Counted from the stretch's first letter, positions 6,985-18,137 are shown. The stretch is DNA of 64,000 nucleotides from Pseudomonadota bacterium (GCA_026388255.1 JAPLKC010000089.1:62001-126000), one strand, 5' to 3'. Notes: generated by a model not told the origin, from the sequence alone. Numbers and translations: made by a program.

Positions 6985-9027
6985 ATGAAAAAAGAAGTCC
7001 AGAGACTGAAAAAAATACGCAACATAGGGATTGCAGCGCACATAGATGCTGGGAAAACCACCGTATCGGAGCGCATCCTCTATTATACCGGCAAAACCTA
7101 CAAAATAGGGGAAGTCCATGAAGGAACAGCGACAATGGACTACCTCCCTCAGGAGCAGGAGAGAGGCATCACCATTACTTCTGCCGTCACAACGTGTTAC
7201 TGGGACAGCCACGAGATTCAGATTATAGACACGCCGGGCCATGTTGATTTTACTATTGAAGTCGAGCGGTCTCTCCGGGTGCTGGACGGCATGATTGCTG
7301 TTTTTTGCGGGGTTGGCGGAGTTGAGGCACAGTCGGAAACCGTCTGGCACCAGGCAGACAGATACAGGGTTCCAAGGATCGCCTTTATCAATAAACTCGA
7401 CAGAATCGGCGCCGACTATTTTAATGTCATAGATATGATGATAGACAAGTTCGGAACAAATCCAATTCCATTGCAAATCCCTCTCGGCAAAGAAGACGGT
7501 TTTTTTGGTATTGTTGATCTGATCGCAATGAAAGCTGTTGTCTGGGACGAAGAAGATCTGGGGGCAACTTACAGGTTTATCAAAATCCCTGAAGCATATA
7601 TAAATATATCCATGGAATATCGTGAAAAACTCTTTGAAAAATTGTCGCTTCTTGATGATGAGTTCATGGAACTCTATCTGGAAGGGCATGAAATTGAAGA
7701 GTCTGTAATACACGATACGATACGGAAGGCTGCCATCTCCTTGAAATGCGTGCCTGTTATGTGCGGCGCAGCGCTAAGGAATAAAGGCATTCAACCTCTT
7801 TTAGACGGGATAATCCGTTATCTCCCCTCCCCGCTTGATGTCCCGCCTATTCAGGGCAAGAATCCCGAAACCGGCGAGCTTGAGACAAGGCAGGTAAGAA
7901 GCGATGAGGATTTATCAGCTCTTGCATTCAAGGTTGTCATGGAAGAGGGCAGAAAGCTTACCTATATACGGATATACTCCGGGGAGATAAAGGTCGGAGA
8001 GGATGTCTTCAATGTAAATATCGGAAAGAAAGAAAAGATTTCAAGAATATATAAAATTCATGCGAATCATAAAGACAGGGTAAACGAAGCAAAGGCCGGT
8101 GCAATAGTCGGCATTGTCGGTCTGAAGGAAACATCCACCGGTCACACCCTGACCAAAACAAAGCCGATTCTGCTCGAATCCATTGAGATATATCAGCCTG
8201 TCATCTCCATAGCTGTCGAGCCGCGACGGAATATAGACCAGGACAAACTTAATCAGGTGCTCCAAAGAATATCCGAAGAAGATCCTACATTTATTCTTAA
8301 GACTGATGAAAATGCATATCAGACGATTGTTTCCGGCATGGGAGAACTCCATCTCGATGTTGTTGTAAGGAGAATCAAGGAAGAGTTCGGCATTGATCTC
8401 CAGGTAGGCAAACCGCAGGTTGTGTATAAGGAAACTATTGAAGCTTCTGCGTCTATTGAGCATACATTTGAAAAAACGATAAACAACATCCTCTGTAAAG
8501 GATGGGTATCATTGAGCGTAACCCCGAACGGACGAGGAAAAGGTATTGCTACTGTCTGTCATATTACCGAGGAACATCCCGCCTTTCCATACATCGCTGC
8601 TATCGAAGAAGGCATTGCCGAATCATCCAATGTTGGCATTGTCAAGGGCTTTCCTTTGACGGATATCAAAGTGGACATAAAGGATGCATCATTCAACAAC
8701 CCGGATTTTGCCCGCCTTACCCTTAAGATGTCGGCATACGAAGGGTTCAAAAAAGCATGTAACGATGCAAGCCCTGAACTTCTCCTTCCCATTATGTCTC
8801 TTGGCATAACAGTGCCGAATGAATTCCTTGGTGAGGTTATAGGTGATTTAAATGCAAGAAAATGCCAGATTGCGAACTTGTTAACAAAAGATAAGGTTAC
8901 TGTGGTTCAGGCATATGCACCTCTGACAAAGATGTTCGGTTATTCCACAGATGTAAGGTCCCTTTCACAAGGAAGAGCATCTTTTACTATGTATTTTTCG
9001 CATTACGACAGGGTAGAAAATGGATAG
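6985..9027 (+). CDS. Elongation factor G-type translational GTPase (EF-G2-like)
   Basis: The 680-residue GTPase has G1 AHIDAGKTT (18-26), a switch region with [18 protein letters not shown]3 DTPGH (82-86) and G4 NKLD (136-139), followed by domains II-V of normal EF-G length. EF-G drives ribosome translocation or recycling. It is not in a str operon (no rpsL, rpsG or tuf beside it), and MDYLPQE in place of the usual MDWMEQE suggests a second EF-G paralogue. A TTGACT with a poor -10 lies close upstream (6947-6976), and the Shine-Dalgarno is weak. Its stop overlaps the start of birA by 8 bases. Confidence 0.9.
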   Translation: MKKEVQRLKKIRNIGIAAHIDAGKTTVSERILYYTGKTYKIGEVHEGTATMDYLPQEQERGITITSAVTTCYWDSHEIQIIDTPGHVDFTIEVERSLRVLDGMIAVFCGVGGVEAQSETVWHQADRYRVPRIAFINKLDRIGADYFNVIDMMIDKFGTNPIPLQIPLGKEDGFFGIVDLIAMKAVVWDEEDLGATYRFIKIPEAYINISMEYREKLFEKLSLLDDEFMELYLEGHEIEESVIHDTIRKAAISLKCVPVMCGAALRNKGIQPLLDGIIRYLPSPLDVPPIQGKNPETGELETRQVRSDEDLSALAFKVVMEEGRKLTYIRIYSGEIKVGEDVFNVNIGKKEKISRIYKIHANHKDRVNEAKAGAIVGIVGLKETSTGHTLTKTKPILLESIEIYQPVISIAVEPRRNIDQDKLNQVLQRISEEDPTFILKTDENAYQTIVSGMGELHLDVVVRRIKEEFGIDLQVGKPQVVYKETIEASASIEHTFEKTINNILCKGWVSLSVTPNGRGKGIATVCHITEEHPAFPYIAAIEEGIAESSNVGIVKGFPLTDIKVDIKDASFNNPDFARLTLKMSAYEGFKKACNDASPELLLPIMSLGITVPNEFLGEVIGDLNARKCQIANLLTKDKVTVVQAYAPLTKMFGYSTDVRSLSQGRASFTMYFSHYDRVENG

Positions 9028-9985
9028 AATCAGAGATATATTGACTTTTTTAAGAGAAAAACCGGACTACGTTTCCGGAGATTTCATTTCCACAGAGCTG
9101 GGCATATCAAGGACAGCCATATGGAAGTATATACATCATCTTGAGCGGCTCGGGTATAATATTGCAAAATTGAAAGGAAGAGGATACAAACTCATTAAAA
9201 CCCCCGATAAACTGTATACCTGGGAAATAGACCGGCATTTGAATACAGACTTTATAGGGAAAGAGATAGTATATAAAGAAATTGTCGATTCAACAAATTC
9301 ATACGCATTCAAACTTGCTCTTGATGGCGCTCCTGAAGGAACATGTGTTCTTGCCGATGCACAGAAGGCCGGCAGAGGGAGATTGAACAGAATCTGGTTT
9401 TCACCGGCTGGAGAAAACCTGTACCTGTCAATAATACTTAAACCGCATGTTCATCCTTCAAACGTATACGCCATAACATTTATTTCCTCTCTTGCCGTTT
9501 ATGACACTGTTGAGACAATAACAGGCATAAAACCGACACTTAAATGGCCCAATGATTTGCTTATCAACGGGAGGAAGATGTGCGGCACGCTGCTTGAACT
9601 TTCCACTGAGACCGACATGGTAAGATTTGTTGTCGTGGGTATCGGGTTGGACATAAATATGAAGGAAAAGGAAATAAGCGAAGAGATTGAACAGAAGGCT
9701 ACATCCCTCTTCATTGAAACAAAAATTCTATTTGAAAGAGCTCGTGTATGTGGTATTCTGCTCTCAAATCTGGAGAAATATTACCTTATTTTCAAACAGA
9801 ATGGTGAAAATGAGGTTTGTCGTATCTGGGAAGACAGGTCATGCATAAAAGGTAAATATCTGGAGATAAACCAGATGGGCCAGATATACAAAGGCATCTC
9901 CGAAGGTATAGATAATAAAGGTGCACTGCTCCTCAATATAGACGGGGAGATAAATAGAATAATAGCAGGGGATGTAATTTTTTAG
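9020..9985 (+). CDS. birA: Bifunctional biotin operon repressor / biotin-[acetyl-CoA-carboxylase] ligase
   Basis: The N-terminal winged helix (about 1-60, with [16 protein letters not shown]) is followed by the ligase domain with DSTN (90-93), the biotinyl-AMP loop [10 protein letters not shown] (115-124) and KWPND (175-179), then the small C-terminal SH3-like domain. It activates biotin and attaches it to carboxylase carrier proteins. The helix-turn-helix allows biotin-dependent repression. It overlaps the EF-G gene and precedes coaX, so the three probably form one operon. The length of 321 is typical for the two-domain class. Confidence 0.93.
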   Translation: MDRIRDILTFLREKPDYVSGDFISTELGISRTAIWKYIHHLERLGYNIAKLKGRGYKLIKTPDKLYTWEIDRHLNTDFIGKEIVYKEIVDSTNSYAFKLALDGAPEGTCVLADAQKAGRGRLNRIWFSPAGENLYLSIILKPHVHPSNVYAITFISSLAVYDTVETITGIKPTLKWPNDLLINGRKMCGTLLELSTETDMVRFVVVGIGLDINMKEKEISEEIEQKATSLFIETKILFERARVCGILLSNLEKYYLIFKQNGENEVCRIWEDRSCIKGKYLEINQMGQIYKGISEGIDNKGALLLNIDGEINRIIAGDVIF

Positions 9986-10013
9986 GATTTTTTTAATTTG
10001 GATTTTAAAAACC

Positions 10014-10041
10014 GTGAACCGTGAGCTGTGAACCATGAATA
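10014..10041 (+). repeat. Heptamer array between birA and coaX
   Basis: Four 7-base units: GTGAACC, GTGAGCT, GTGAACC, ATGAATA. This is another sequence family of the period-7 arrays found across the window. Confidence 0.55.
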
Positions 10042-10059
10042 AAATACGAGGTATAAACA

Positions 10060-10842
10060 ATGCTTTTAGTTATTGATATCGGGAATACTAATATAGTTTT
10101 CGGAGTGTACAAGGGCGACAAGCTGGTAAACCACTGGAGATTAAGCACCATCGTCCACAAGACCGTTGACGAATATGCCATACTTATTAACAGCCTGCTC
10201 TACATAGATAAAATAAAGCTCAGCGAGATAGACAGCGCCATTATATCCTGCGTAGTCCCGCCGCTTTTAATTCCCTTTGAGATTTTCTGCGGAAGATATA
10301 TGGGGATCAAGCCTATTGTAATAGGTCCCGGCATCAAAACCGGGATGCCCATACTCTACGAAAATCCTCAGGAAGTGGGCGCGGATAGGATTGTAAACGC
10401 CGTTGCAGGCTACGATAAGCATAAAACCGCCCTTATTATTGTAGATTTCGGAACTGCAACAACCTTTGATTATATAACCCCTAAGGGCGAGTATGTTGGC
10501 GGCGCTATTGCGCCGGGAATTATGATTTCCCTTGAAGCCCTTTTTGAGAGGGCAGCAAAACTCCCGAGGATAGAACTGATAAGACCGAAGAATGTCATCG
10601 GGAAAAATACCGTAAACGCCATGCAATCAGGCATATCGTACGGATATGTAAGTCTTGTGGATGGAATAGTAAAGAAGATACAGGAAGAGGTTAAAACTAA
10701 TCCCTACGTAATAGCTACCGGAGGGCTTGCCAACCTCATATTTAAGAATTCAGGCTCAATCGATGAAGTGGACGAGTTCCTCACCCTGGATGGTCTTAAA
10801 ATTCTTTACGAGAGAAACAAGGACTTTCATAAATTCAAATAA
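10060..10842 (+). CDS. coaX: Type III pantothenate kinase
   Basis: The 260-residue ASKHA-fold kinase has the phosphate-binding DIGNTN (6-11), GADRIVN (107-113) and DFGTATT (129-135), all diagnostic of CoaX. It phosphorylates pantothenate, the first step to coenzyme A, and unlike CoaA is not feedback-inhibited by CoA. It lies downstream of birA, a common pairing of cofactor genes, and is followed by a hairpin terminator. The ATG at 10060 is preceded by ACGAGG. Confidence 0.94.
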   Translation: MLLVIDIGNTNIVFGVYKGDKLVNHWRLSTIVHKTVDEYAILINSLLYIDKIKLSEIDSAIISCVVPPLLIPFEIFCGRYMGIKPIVIGPGIKTGMPILYENPQEVGADRIVNAVAGYDKHKTALIIVDFGTATTFDYITPKGEYVGGAIAPGIMISLEALFERAAKLPRIELIRPKNVIGKNTVNAMQSGISYGYVSLVDGIVKKIQEEVKTNPYVIATGGLANLIFKNSGSIDEVDEFLTLDGLKILYERNKDFHKFK

Positions 10843-10847
10843 TGAGA

Positions 10848-10880
10848 GCCCTGCCGCATGATTTTGCGGCAGGGCGGTTT
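10848..10880 (+). terminator. Hairpin terminator after coaX
   Basis: An 11-bp perfect stem (GCCCTGCCGCA with its complement at 10865-10875) and a 6-base loop begin six bases after the coaX stop. Only a short TTT follows, so efficiency is uncertain. Confidence 0.65.
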
Positions 10881-10980
10881 ACCAATAAAACATAGGCCCT
10901 ACTACCAAAAACAGACCATGTATATCATCCAAATTGTTAAATTACTGGGAAATGCTTTTTCTGTTTGTGTTCCATGCTGT

Positions 10981-11430
10981 TTATCTTTCCAGTGGCCTTT
11001 TCTCATTTCCACGAGAAGGTGATTTGCCCTGCCATTTTTTAAGAACCATCAATCCCTTGGGATCATGATCGAGAAGTGTAAGAACGCTACTTATCGCTCG
11101 GCTTGGTAGCAAATCTCCGGATTCATATTTCTGAAAAGCACGCGGACCGCCGCCTATTATATGGCCGGCTTCTGTCTGATTTACGGCAAGTTATCTTCGG
11201 ATACGGCGTATTTCCTCCGGCTCAAGCAAGCCCTCAACTCGTGCCTTGAGGTAGTTTAGCATTCGATCAGAAACTTTCATATCCTGCTCCGTGTGGATGC
11301 TCTCATCTGAAGCATCGCAATACCAACCGGGCATATCAAATGTAATACTTTCACCCTTATAGGTGAGAGTCATGGGTCTTTTGTCCCGATGCATCGGTAC
11401 ACCGGTTTTTGGACAAAAAGGATTATTCAT
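10981..11430 (-). pseudogene. mqsA: MqsA/YgiT-type antitoxin gene interrupted by one in-frame stop
   Basis: The first 79 codons encode the zinc-binding N-domain (CPKTGVPMHRD, then GWYCD) and linker of the MqsA family. A TAA at 11191-11193 stops the frame after EIRRIRR. In the same frame translation would resume with LAVNQTEAGHIIGGGPRAF and continue through the complete helix-turn-helix to a normal stop at 10981, 149 codons in all. A single substitution (AAA, the usual Lys, to TAA) explains it. The N-domain alone might still bind a toxin, but the DNA-binding half is not made. No MqsR lies beside it; hicBA is immediately upstream on the same strand. Confidence 0.8.
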
Positions 11431-11454
11431 CGTTTTTTATTATATCCCCAAACG

Positions 11455-11676
11455 CTAAAGCTTATTAAACTCTTCTTCAGTTATACCAGCCTGGTTTATC
11501 AATTTACGCAAAAGGCCAGGGCCGAGTTCATCATGTTGAGGAATGGATAATGTCCACTGATATGCTGGTTTTGTCATCATTAAATGAGAACCTTTTTGAC
11601 GGACTGCTGTCCAGCCAGCCCTCTGAAATTTACGGACAGCATCAGCACCCGAGCAAAGTCTTAATGTCTTTCCCAT
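11455..11676 (-). CDS. hicA: HicA-family toxin (mRNA interferase)
   Basis: The 73-residue dsRBD-like fold has the key catalytic His in GSHLMM and the C-terminal LRKLINQAGITEEEF of HicA. It cleaves mRNA when freed from HicB. The start overlaps the hicB stop by one base (TGATG), so translation is coupled and the antitoxin is made first. Near the N-terminus TLRLCSGADAV replaces the usual KxxSGKEVI, reading like an inserted stretch, which may affect activity. Confidence 0.85.
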   Translation of the reverse strand: MGKTLRLCSGADAVRKFQRAGWTAVRQKGSHLMMTKPAYQWTLSIPQHDELGPGLLRKLINQAGITEEEFNKL

Positions 11677-11876
11677 CAGACAGCAACTTCAATATACCTG
11701 GAGGGGTCGTAAGTGTTTTTGGACTCCATTACTTCCAGCCATCCTTCAACAGCTTCAGCAATGTTTGCAACAGCTTCTTTATATGTTTTCCCCTGAGAAA
11801 GACAACCAGGAAGAGCAGGTACTTCGGCAACATAATAACCGGCTTCATCCTGCTCAACTATAATATGCAATTTCAT
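11676..11876 (-). CDS. hicB: HicB-family antitoxin
   Basis: The 66-residue protein has the partial RNase H-like fold of HicB (EQDEAGYYVAEVPALPGC, then GKTYKEAVANIAEA). It lacks the C-terminal DNA-binding domain of longer HicB proteins, so autoregulation would need another factor. AGGAGG stands upstream of the ATG. It forms an operon with hicA. Confidence 0.87.
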   Translation of the reverse strand: MKLHIIVEQDEAGYYVAEVPALPGCLSQGKTYKEAVANIAEAVEGWLEVMESKNTYDPSRYIEVAV

Positions 11877-12441
11877 TGTGCCTCCTTTCTTAAAAGTCTA
11901 TATAAATAAGTATTGATGATTTTGTTAATAAATTCTACCACATAACTAATATTCTGTCAAAAGACGGAGCGGGGAGCCCTTATGCCGACAGCATCAAATA
12001 CAAATTGGAAGATAGTGTGAGGGACTGGAGAATTATTAGGTTTCTATTAAATTTTGCAAAATTCTAAAAAAAACTCATTAAACCTGCCTTGGAGTATCTG
12101 AATCCAAGGATACGAATCAATATTAGGAAGTAATTAGTTTTACTGTATATTGCTTGTACAATTAACAGCACCGGCTTTCGGTGGTAGAGTAAAGCGGGCA
12201 GTAATCCTGAGCAGACGGTAACTTCCGTGTTTCATTTTGCCACACTTACTGCTGTGCCTGAGAAGGTTTTTGCCCCTGTATCGATTGTTCCTGCAGCAAC
12301 GCCTCTAAAAGTCGTGGAACCGTTAAAACCGCCCGTTCTTTTGTGATCGTAGTAAGCCAGTTGTTGGATATTAAAAAAATCTTTATCTCTTGACAGAACG
12401 CCCAGGAGTAAAGATTTGACCCTTTGCTACTCTTTCTGCTT
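11877..12441. other. Gene-free stretch with a decayed coding remnant
   Basis: No complete gene is visible. On the minus strand, roughly 12236-12420, there is a start-less open frame containing FNGSTTFRGVAAGTIDTGAKT that ends in SVAK-stop. It looks like the tail of a secreted or repetitive protein. I see no convincing promoter, RNA or repeat in the remainder. Confidence 0.3.
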
Positions 12442-13227
12442 TCATTTTTTACTGTATTTTGGGAGATAGAAATACTTGAGGAAAAGACCTGTAAACAGCA
12501 TCATGCCGCTCAATATCTGCCCCATGGTTACCATGCCCAGTATGTAGCCGATCTGCAAATCAGGCTCCCGGAAAAATTCACAAACAAATCTGAAAATACC
12601 ATAGAGCATCAGAAAAAGCGCAAAGACATCGCCTTCTCTTTTTTTTCTGTCTTTATACAACCAGAGAATAACAAACAGGACAAGTCCCTCAAAAAATGCC
12701 TCATACAGTTGCGAAGGATGCCTCGGGATGTTACCGCCCTGAGGGAATATCATCGCCCATGGCATATCCGAAGGCTTTCCGAAAAGCTCGCCGTTGATAA
12801 AGTTGCCCAGCCTTCCCAGTCCTATGCCCACAGGACCAGTCGGCACAATAAGGTCCAGCATTGTAAAAAATTTAAGACCTTTTTTCTTGATAACTATATA
12901 ACCGGTAATGAATGTTCCTATCAGCCCTCCGTGAAACGACATCCCCCCATGCCATAGAACAAATATCTCAAGGGGATTCTCCAGATAAAAACTTAGATTA
13001 TAGAAGCATATATACCCCAGCCGTGCCCCGATAATAAGACCCAGTATCAGGTAAAAATAGAGGTCATCAACCTGTGTCCTCTCTATTTTCAATGCCCTCT
13101 TTTTTATCTGGTACATAACAAGCAGATATGAAGAAACAAAACCGAAAATATACATAAGGCCGTACCATCGCACTGCAAGCGGACCAAATTTTATGAGTAC
13201 CGGATCTATATCGGGGTATTGAATCAT
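12442..13227 (-). CDS. lgt: Prolipoprotein diacylglyceryl transferase
   Basis: The inner-membrane enzyme transfers diacylglycerol from phosphatidylglycerol to the lipobox Cys of prolipoproteins. The protein (261 aa) has about seven hydrophobic segments and the Lgt signature GRLGNFINGELFG, plus H and R residues in LRHPSQLYEA-like form (RHPSQLYEAFFEG). I chose the ATG at 13227 (MIQYPDIDP) because AGGAGC precedes it. A longer frame to 13287 runs through a heptamer-like stretch. Confidence 0.93.
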   Translation of the reverse strand: MIQYPDIDPVLIKFGPLAVRWYGLMYIFGFVSSYLLVMYQIKKRALKIERTQVDDLYFYLILGLIIGARLGYICFYNLSFYLENPLEIFVLWHGGMSFHGGLIGTFITGYIVIKKKGLKFFTMLDLIVPTGPVGIGLGRLGNFINGELFGKPSDMPWAMIFPQGGNIPRHPSQLYEAFFEGLVLFVILWLYKDRKKREGDVFALFLMLYGIFRFVCEFFREPDLQIGYILGMVTMGQILSGMMLFTGLFLKYFYLPKYSKK

Positions 13228-13231
13228 TGCA

Positions 13232-13285
13232 TAAGCTCCTGTCCTGTGTCCTATGTTCAATGTTTTTAAACCTTGAACACTGAAC
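13232..13285 (-). repeat. Degenerate heptamer array upstream of lgt
   Basis: On the plus strand the units CCTGTGT, CCTATGT, TCAATGT are spaced by 7, followed by CCTTGAA and CACTGAA. It belongs to the window-wide class of period-7 arrays. Confidence 0.4.
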
Positions 13286-13300
13286 AATCTTTTTTATTGC

Positions 13301-13918
13301 CTATATTCCATTTTCTTTTAACATCTGCCACAATCCGTCTGCATCCCGAAAGACCATCCCGTTAATGCCAAAACCCTTTGCAGCCTCTACATATCTCTCA
13401 ATGTCGTCAATATAAAAGACTTCATCCCTGTCCACATCCGTCTTCTCGAATATCACATCGTAGATCCTTTTCACAGGTTTCTTAACACCCACCTTGTAAG
13501 AGAGAATCCATTCATCCATCTTATGAACAATGGGGTATGTTTCGGTAACATAAGTGAAGTGAAGCTCGTTTGTGTCACTGAGTAAAAAAACAGGGTAACC
13601 TTTTGACTTTAAATAAGATATTGCATCACTCACCTGAAGGTTCTCACTGAAAATAGGATTCCATATACCCTTGAACTCCTCAAAATCCATAGCAAGGCGG
13701 TAATGTTCCCTTAATTGGGAAAAAAATTCAATGGAAGATATCTGGCCTGTTTCATAGATATTTACAACCCCCTTTCCCCTGTCAAAGAGGAACTTAAAAA
13801 TATCATCAGGCGATATTGCCGTTTTTTTCTCCGATTTCTCATAGAGTTTTGCCGCAATCTGCCTGTGCTCAAAGGGCAGGATTACATTTCCGAGGTCAAA
13901 CACAAAAAGTTTTATCAT
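13301..13918 (-). CDS. HAD-superfamily hydrolase (YihX-like phosphatase)
   Basis: The protein starts MIKLFVFDLGNVILPFEH, where the first Asp of FDLGNV is the HAD nucleophile in the DxGN form typical of YihX-like sugar-phosphate phosphatases. LLSDTN (motif II) and YKVGVKKP (motif III Lys) followed by YIDD (motif IV) are present. The length (205 aa) fits. I chose the ATG at 13918 because GGAAAGG precedes it. The gene overlaps the end of the upstream TraB-like gene by 23 bases, so the two are co-transcribed. Substrate unknown. Confidence 0.82.
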   Translation of the reverse strand: MIKLFVFDLGNVILPFEHRQIAAKLYEKSEKKTAISPDDIFKFLFDRGKGVVNIYETGQISSIEFFSQLREHYRLAMDFEEFKGIWNPIFSENLQVSDAISYLKSKGYPVFLLSDTNELHFTYVTETYPIVHKMDEWILSYKVGVKKPVKRIYDVIFEKTDVDRDEVFYIDDIERYVEAAKGFGINGMVFRDADGLWQMLKENGI

Positions 13919-14579
13919 AGAAAAACGCCTTTCCAGGATTAAATGGGGCATACAACCCGTAAGGGTCCTGCAAATGCTGCCATCCGCAGATATGGAGAAA
14001 TTGTTTATGTTTATGATGTTTCATCAATACCGATATCCTGCTGCTTACATACTTGTCCCTGATATACATCTCATCGGTATAGGGAAAAACCCTTACCCCC
14101 TTTTCAAAAAAAAGTCTTGCAGCAGCCTTCTCTTTGCTGCCTCCGGTCCCGGTTTCCCCGTAAAGGAGTTGCCTTATATTCTTTTCTTCAAACAGTTCAT
14201 CTGTCTTCTGAAGCTTGAGATAAGAGAAATCGTCCATGTCTATAAGATGCAACGACGCATTGTGCTCTTCAGCATATCGGGATGTAACCTCATACTCATA
14301 AGGCATGTTGATATAAGCAAAAAGCTGGGAGAGTGCGTCTCTATTGTAGGGCTCATTATCGTCCTTCATCTTGTTCAGGACTGCCTCAAGTCTTTTTTTG
14401 TATTCCATGCCCCTCTCTTTTCTGAATGTCAGGCCATAATTGGAGAACTCCAGCGTAATCACTTCAGGAGTGATGCTTGAAAGCCATTTCTGGAGCAGCT
14501 CAGCGCCTCTGTCATCCCGGTGTATCACACCAAGGATAAAAAGTCTGCCTTGAATATCTTCGGGATATGCCCTGGACAT
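13896..14579 (-). CDS. TraB/TIKI-like domain protein, function unknown
   Basis: The 227-residue soluble protein has LGVIHRDDRGAELL near the N-terminus, an acidic LEF strand about 25 residues on, and HICGWQHLQDP close to the end. This distribution of G-x-x-H and C-terminal G-x-x-H motifs resembles TraB/TIKI proteins, some of which are metalloproteases. The match is by pattern only, so the family is tentative. There are no membrane segments. It overlaps the HAD gene downstream. Confidence 0.45.
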   Translation of the reverse strand: MSRAYPEDIQGRLFILGVIHRDDRGAELLQKWLSSITPEVITLEFSNYGLTFRKERGMEYKKRLEAVLNKMKDDNEPYNRDALSQLFAYINMPYEYEVTSRYAEEHNASLHLIDMDDFSYLKLQKTDELFEEKNIRQLLYGETGTGGSKEKAAARLFFEKGVRVFPYTDEMYIRDKYVSSRISVLMKHHKHKQFLHICGWQHLQDPYGLYAPFNPGKAFFYDKTFCV

Positions 14580-14818
14580 GCCTTAAATTAACATATTCTC
14601 CGGTATAAGTTTCAAGAAAAACTGTATTGTGACAGTTGTAATTTATGTCCCATGGCAGCTATGATAGTCGGTCATATTTTTTGAATACGAACATCCCACC
14701 TGCAAGCTCAGCCAAAGTCAACAAATGATTATTACCACCTGGCATGTTTTACTGTGAGAAATGATTATTTTTTACGAGACAGAGGAAGGAAGAGATCGGG
14801 GCAACCTTATTTTACCGC

Positions 14819-17800
14819 CTACTTTTCCAATACCTTCCGGATATTCATGGAAATATTGGCTATATTGAAGGGTTTTTGGATAAACCCGTGGCATCCTTTA
14901 TCCATAATCTGCTGTGCCTGATCGTTTAAGCTGTAGCCGCTGCAGAGGATTATCCTCGCTGAAGAGTTCAATTCCCTGATACGGTCAAAGGTTTCACTTC
15001 CCGAGAGTCCCGGCATGATCATATCGAGAACAATAAGGTCGATTACGTCTTTCTTTTCTTTATAGAGTATAATTGCTTCCTCTCCGTTCTTAACTCCGTA
15101 TACGTTGTACCCGAGGGACTCAAGAATATTTTTGCTCACCGCAAGGACATCGGGCTCATCATCGACTACAAGGATTGTCTCTGTGCCTCTCATAATTTCC
15201 GGAACTCCGGATGTCTCTTTCGCTATATCCTTCTCTGATGCGGGGAAGTAGAGTGCAAATGTAGTTCCCTTGTCAGGCTCACTAATTACGTCGATGAAAC
15301 CGTTATGGTTTTTTATAATGCCATAAACCATTGCAAGACCCAATCCGGTACCCCTGCCAAGCTCTTTTGTGGTAAAGAAGGGTTCGAAAATTCTTTCTTT
15401 CGTTTTCTCATTCATGCCTACACCGGTGTCGCTTATGGATATCCGTACATACCTTCCGAACGTCGTCGAATAAGGTATTGTATAATTCTCGCCAACGACA
15501 ATATTCTTAGTCTCAATGGAAAGGTCTCCTCCTGCAGGCATAGCCTGCCAGGCATTGAGGTAAAGGTTGAGCAGTACCTGTTCGATCTGGCCCATGTCTG
15601 CCTCTACAGCCCATATGTCCCTTTCGTATTTTCGATGAATGGCAATCTCCTTTTTGGTTCTGCCGAACATGTTGGAGGTCTTTTCAATCAGTTCATTCAT
15701 ATTGACCGGTTTGACCACATATTTCCCGCCCCTTGCAAAACCAAGCAGTTGCCCGGTAAGGTCTGATGCGTTTTTTACCTGCTCTTCGATACGTTTTAGC
15801 CGCTCGTAGTGAGGATGCTCTGTACTGATGTCCAGCATCATGAGCGATGCATAACCCTGAATGCCCATAAGAATGTTGTTAAAGTCATGGGCAATACCTC
15901 CTGAAAGGGTGCCGATTGCTTCCATCTTCTGGGCGTGCATGAGTTCTGTTTCCAGCCTTTTCCGCTCAGTAATATCACGGATGGATTCAATCGCCCCGAT
16001 GACATTCCCCTTGGCGTCATAAAGAGGGCTCGCCTTGGCCCATAGCGTCCTGTTCTGACCGCGTACGTAGGGTACATCTGTTTCGGTATAGAGCGTATCG
16101 CCGTCCTTTCTTATGAATGAATATTTCTTTGCAATATCATCATCCCACAAAAATAGGAAGTTCACGAGGATGGGGCGTCTCTCTCCATAAAAAGGTATGG
16201 CGTATTCATAGTCGCCCTTGCCGAGCATCATTTCCACAGAAAAACCGGTCATCTCTTCGATAGCCCTGTTCCATGAAATAATTTTCCCTTCAAGATTTAT
16301 CACAAAGGTGGCGTCAGGAAGAAATTCGATAATGCTGGAAAGGCGGCTCTCCGATCGTTTCAGCGCCTCCTCCACCCGTTTGCGCTCAGTGATGTCTTCA
16401 ACCTTGCCTTCATAATAGAGCGTCTCACCGTCCTTGTTACGAACAACACGAGCGTTTGTGGAAACCCATATTTTGCTTCTATCCTTACGATAGAGTTCAA
16501 ATTCGAAGTTAACGACAGTGCCTTTTTTTTCAAGTATTTCCCTGTATTGTTTCCGAGCTTCGGGGCTTATGAATATCTGGCTTCCAATATCTGTAACGGT
16601 TGTTATCATCTCCTGGGGCGATTCAAAACCGTGCATTCTGGCAAGGGCAGGATTGACACTTATGTATCGTCCTCCAGGTGAGGCCTGGTACATACCCTCA
16701 ATGGCATTTTCGAAGATGGAGCGGTATTTTTCTTCACTCTCCCGCAGCGCCTCCTCCGCTCGCTTGCGCTCGGTGATATCTATCAAAATAATCCTCAAAT
16801 CAACAGGCTTCTTTTCACGAATAATAGCGCTTGTATAAATAAGAACAGGGAATGTACTACCATCTTTCTTTACAGCGGTATAATCGTTACCGACTTGTTG
16901 TTTTCCAAGGGATACTCGTAGGATATTTTTTCTCGCCCTATCGTGATCCTCGGGGACAATCATCTGGAAGATATTCAAACCCTTCTTAAAGTCTTCTTTT
17001 GTATAGCCAAAGATCTTGAAGCTGTTAAAATTTGCGAATGTAATGTGCCCCTTGTCATCGCATTCTACAACGGTCTGCGGCAACGAATCAGCCAGGTCCC
17101 GGTATCGTGCTTCTTCCCCCCGTAGTGCCTCTTCGGCTAACTTGCGTTTGTTTATATCCTGAACCGTACCTTGAATGTAAAGAATATTGCCTTTTTGATC
17201 ACAGATGGGGTGGGCATTTAATAATCCCCAGACAATACTTCCATCCTTACGGCGGAACTGAGCTTCAAAATTCTCGATGAAGCCATGATCTTCCATCAAT
17301 CTGAGTGCTTTATCACGATCCTCAGGATATGCATAAATTTGGGTACCCATGTCCTTGACAGACCTGATCAAATCCTCTGGCGACGCATACCCCAATAATT
17401 TAGCGGTAGCGGGGTTTACAATGATAGATTGTCCTTCAGGGGTCGTATGAAATATGCCATCCATGGCATTTTCAAATATATCACGGTATTTCTCTGTAGC
17501 TTTCTTGAGTTCCTCTTCAATCTGCTTGTGCTCTGTGATATCCCTGAAAATCCCCTGGACTAAAGTTCTTCCATTATACTCAACGGGAGTTCCTGTTATA
17601 TCAACAGGTACCAGCCTGCCATCTTTTCTTAATACTTTTGTGTCGTAACAGAAATGGATTTCTCCTGCCGCCATCCTTGAGAAATCATGTATTACTTTTT
17701 TAAGCTCTTCCTTTGGGTGAATATGTCTTGGATTCATACCCACTAATTCTTTCCTCGAATAACCCAGAAGGTCTTCTGCCTTTTTGTTCACCTCCAGGAA

Positions 17801-17995
17801 GTTTCCCTTAGAGTCAGCAACAATTATTGCGTCACTTGCATGTTCTATTAAAGCACGGTATTTTTCTTCACTCTTCCACGGTATCTCTTTTTCTTGCTTG
17901 AGCTCAGTTTCCGATTTTTCCAGTTCGGTAATTCTCTGGTGCATCACTGCAAGTTCATTAATGAGTTGTGTTTTTGTTTTATCCTTATCTTTCAT
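14819..17995 (-). CDS. Multi-PAS hybrid sensor histidine kinase with C-terminal receiver
   Basis: This soluble kinase of about 1058 residues has no membrane segments. A short N-terminal coiled coil is followed by five PAS/PAC modules of 120-130 residues, each ending in an ITERK-type PAC motif. Then come a dimerisation domain with the phospho-acceptor His in [11 protein letters not shown], an ATPase domain (N box [11 protein letters not shown] boxes DTGVGM and GTGLGL) and a receiver with the phospho-Asp in [10 protein letters not shown]. Stacked PAS domains suggest sensing of redox state or small ligands in the cytoplasm. I chose the ATG at 17995 (MKDKDKTK); the frame extends to 18061 but that part reads like leader sequence. 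It diverges from the acyl-CoA synthetase gene. Confidence 0.88.
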   Translation of the reverse strand: MKDKDKTKTQLINELAVMHQRITELEKSETELKQEKEIPWKSEEKYRALIEHASDAIIVADSKGNFLEVNKKAEDLLGYSRKELVGMNPRHIHPKEELKKVIHDFSRMAAGEIHFCYDTKVLRKDGRLVPVDITGTPVEYNGRTLVQGIFRDITEHKQIEEELKKATEKYRDIFENAMDGIFHTTPEGQSIIVNPATAKLLGYASPEDLIRSVKDMGTQIYAYPEDRDKALRLMEDHGFIENFEAQFRRKDGSIVWGLLNAHPICDQKGNILYIQGTVQDINKRKLAEEALRGEEARYRDLADSLPQTVVECDDKGHITFANFNSFKIFGYTKEDFKKGLNIFQMIVPEDHDRARKNILRVSLGKQQVGNDYTAVKKDGSTFPVLIYTSAIIREKKPVDLRIILIDITERKRAEEALRESEEKYRSIFENAIEGMYQASPGGRYISVNPALARMHGFESPQEMITTVTDIGSQIFISPEARKQYREILEKKGTVVNFEFELYRKDRSKIWVSTNARVVRNKDGETLYYEGKVEDITERKRVEEALKRSESRLSSIIEFLPDATFVINLEGKIISWNRAIEEMTGFSVEMMLGKGDYEYAIPFYGERRPILVNFLFLWDDDIAKKYSFIRKDGDTLYTETDVPYVRGQNRTLWAKASPLYDAKGNVIGAIESIRDITERKRLETELMHAQKMEAIGTLSGGIAHDFNNILMGIQGYASLMMLDISTEHPHYERLKRIEEQVKNASDLTGQLLGFARGGKYVVKPVNMNELIEKTSNMFGRTKKEIAIHRKYERDIWAVEADMGQIEQVLLNLYLNAWQAMPAGGDLSIETKNIVVGENYTIPYSTTFGRYVRISISDTGVGMNEKTKERIFEPFFTTKELGRGTGLGLAMVYGIIKNHNGFIDVISEPDKGTTFALYFPASEKDIAKETSGVPEIMRGTETILVVDDEPDVLAVSKNILESLGYNVYGVKNGEEAIILYKEKKDVIDLIVLDMIMPGLSGSETFDRIRELNSSARIILCSGYSLNDQAQQIMDKGCHGFIQKPFNIANISMNIRKVLEK

Positions 17996-18137
17996 AGTCA
18001 GTTGCCTGTACACAACTATTGATTTCAAATATAGTATACAACATTGCAGGGAATTATACATCTATCAACCACTGGAGTATTTTGGGCTGCCATGTTAGAA
18101 TAATGTTTATCGACGACCTGAGTGAGGTGCTTGTATT

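Noticed and set aside
11455-11676. MqsR toxin next to mqsA
   Set aside because: The neighbouring toxin has HicA motifs (GSHLMM) and is overlapped by hicB, so it is HicA and not MqsR.
12424-12957. A plus-strand frame opposite lgt
   Set aside because: The antisense frame lies over clear Lgt motifs and has no family resemblance.
18062-18137. Riboswitch between the multi-PAS kinase and the acyl-CoA synthetase gene
   Set aside because: Only about 75 bases, with no recognisable conserved core or terminator.
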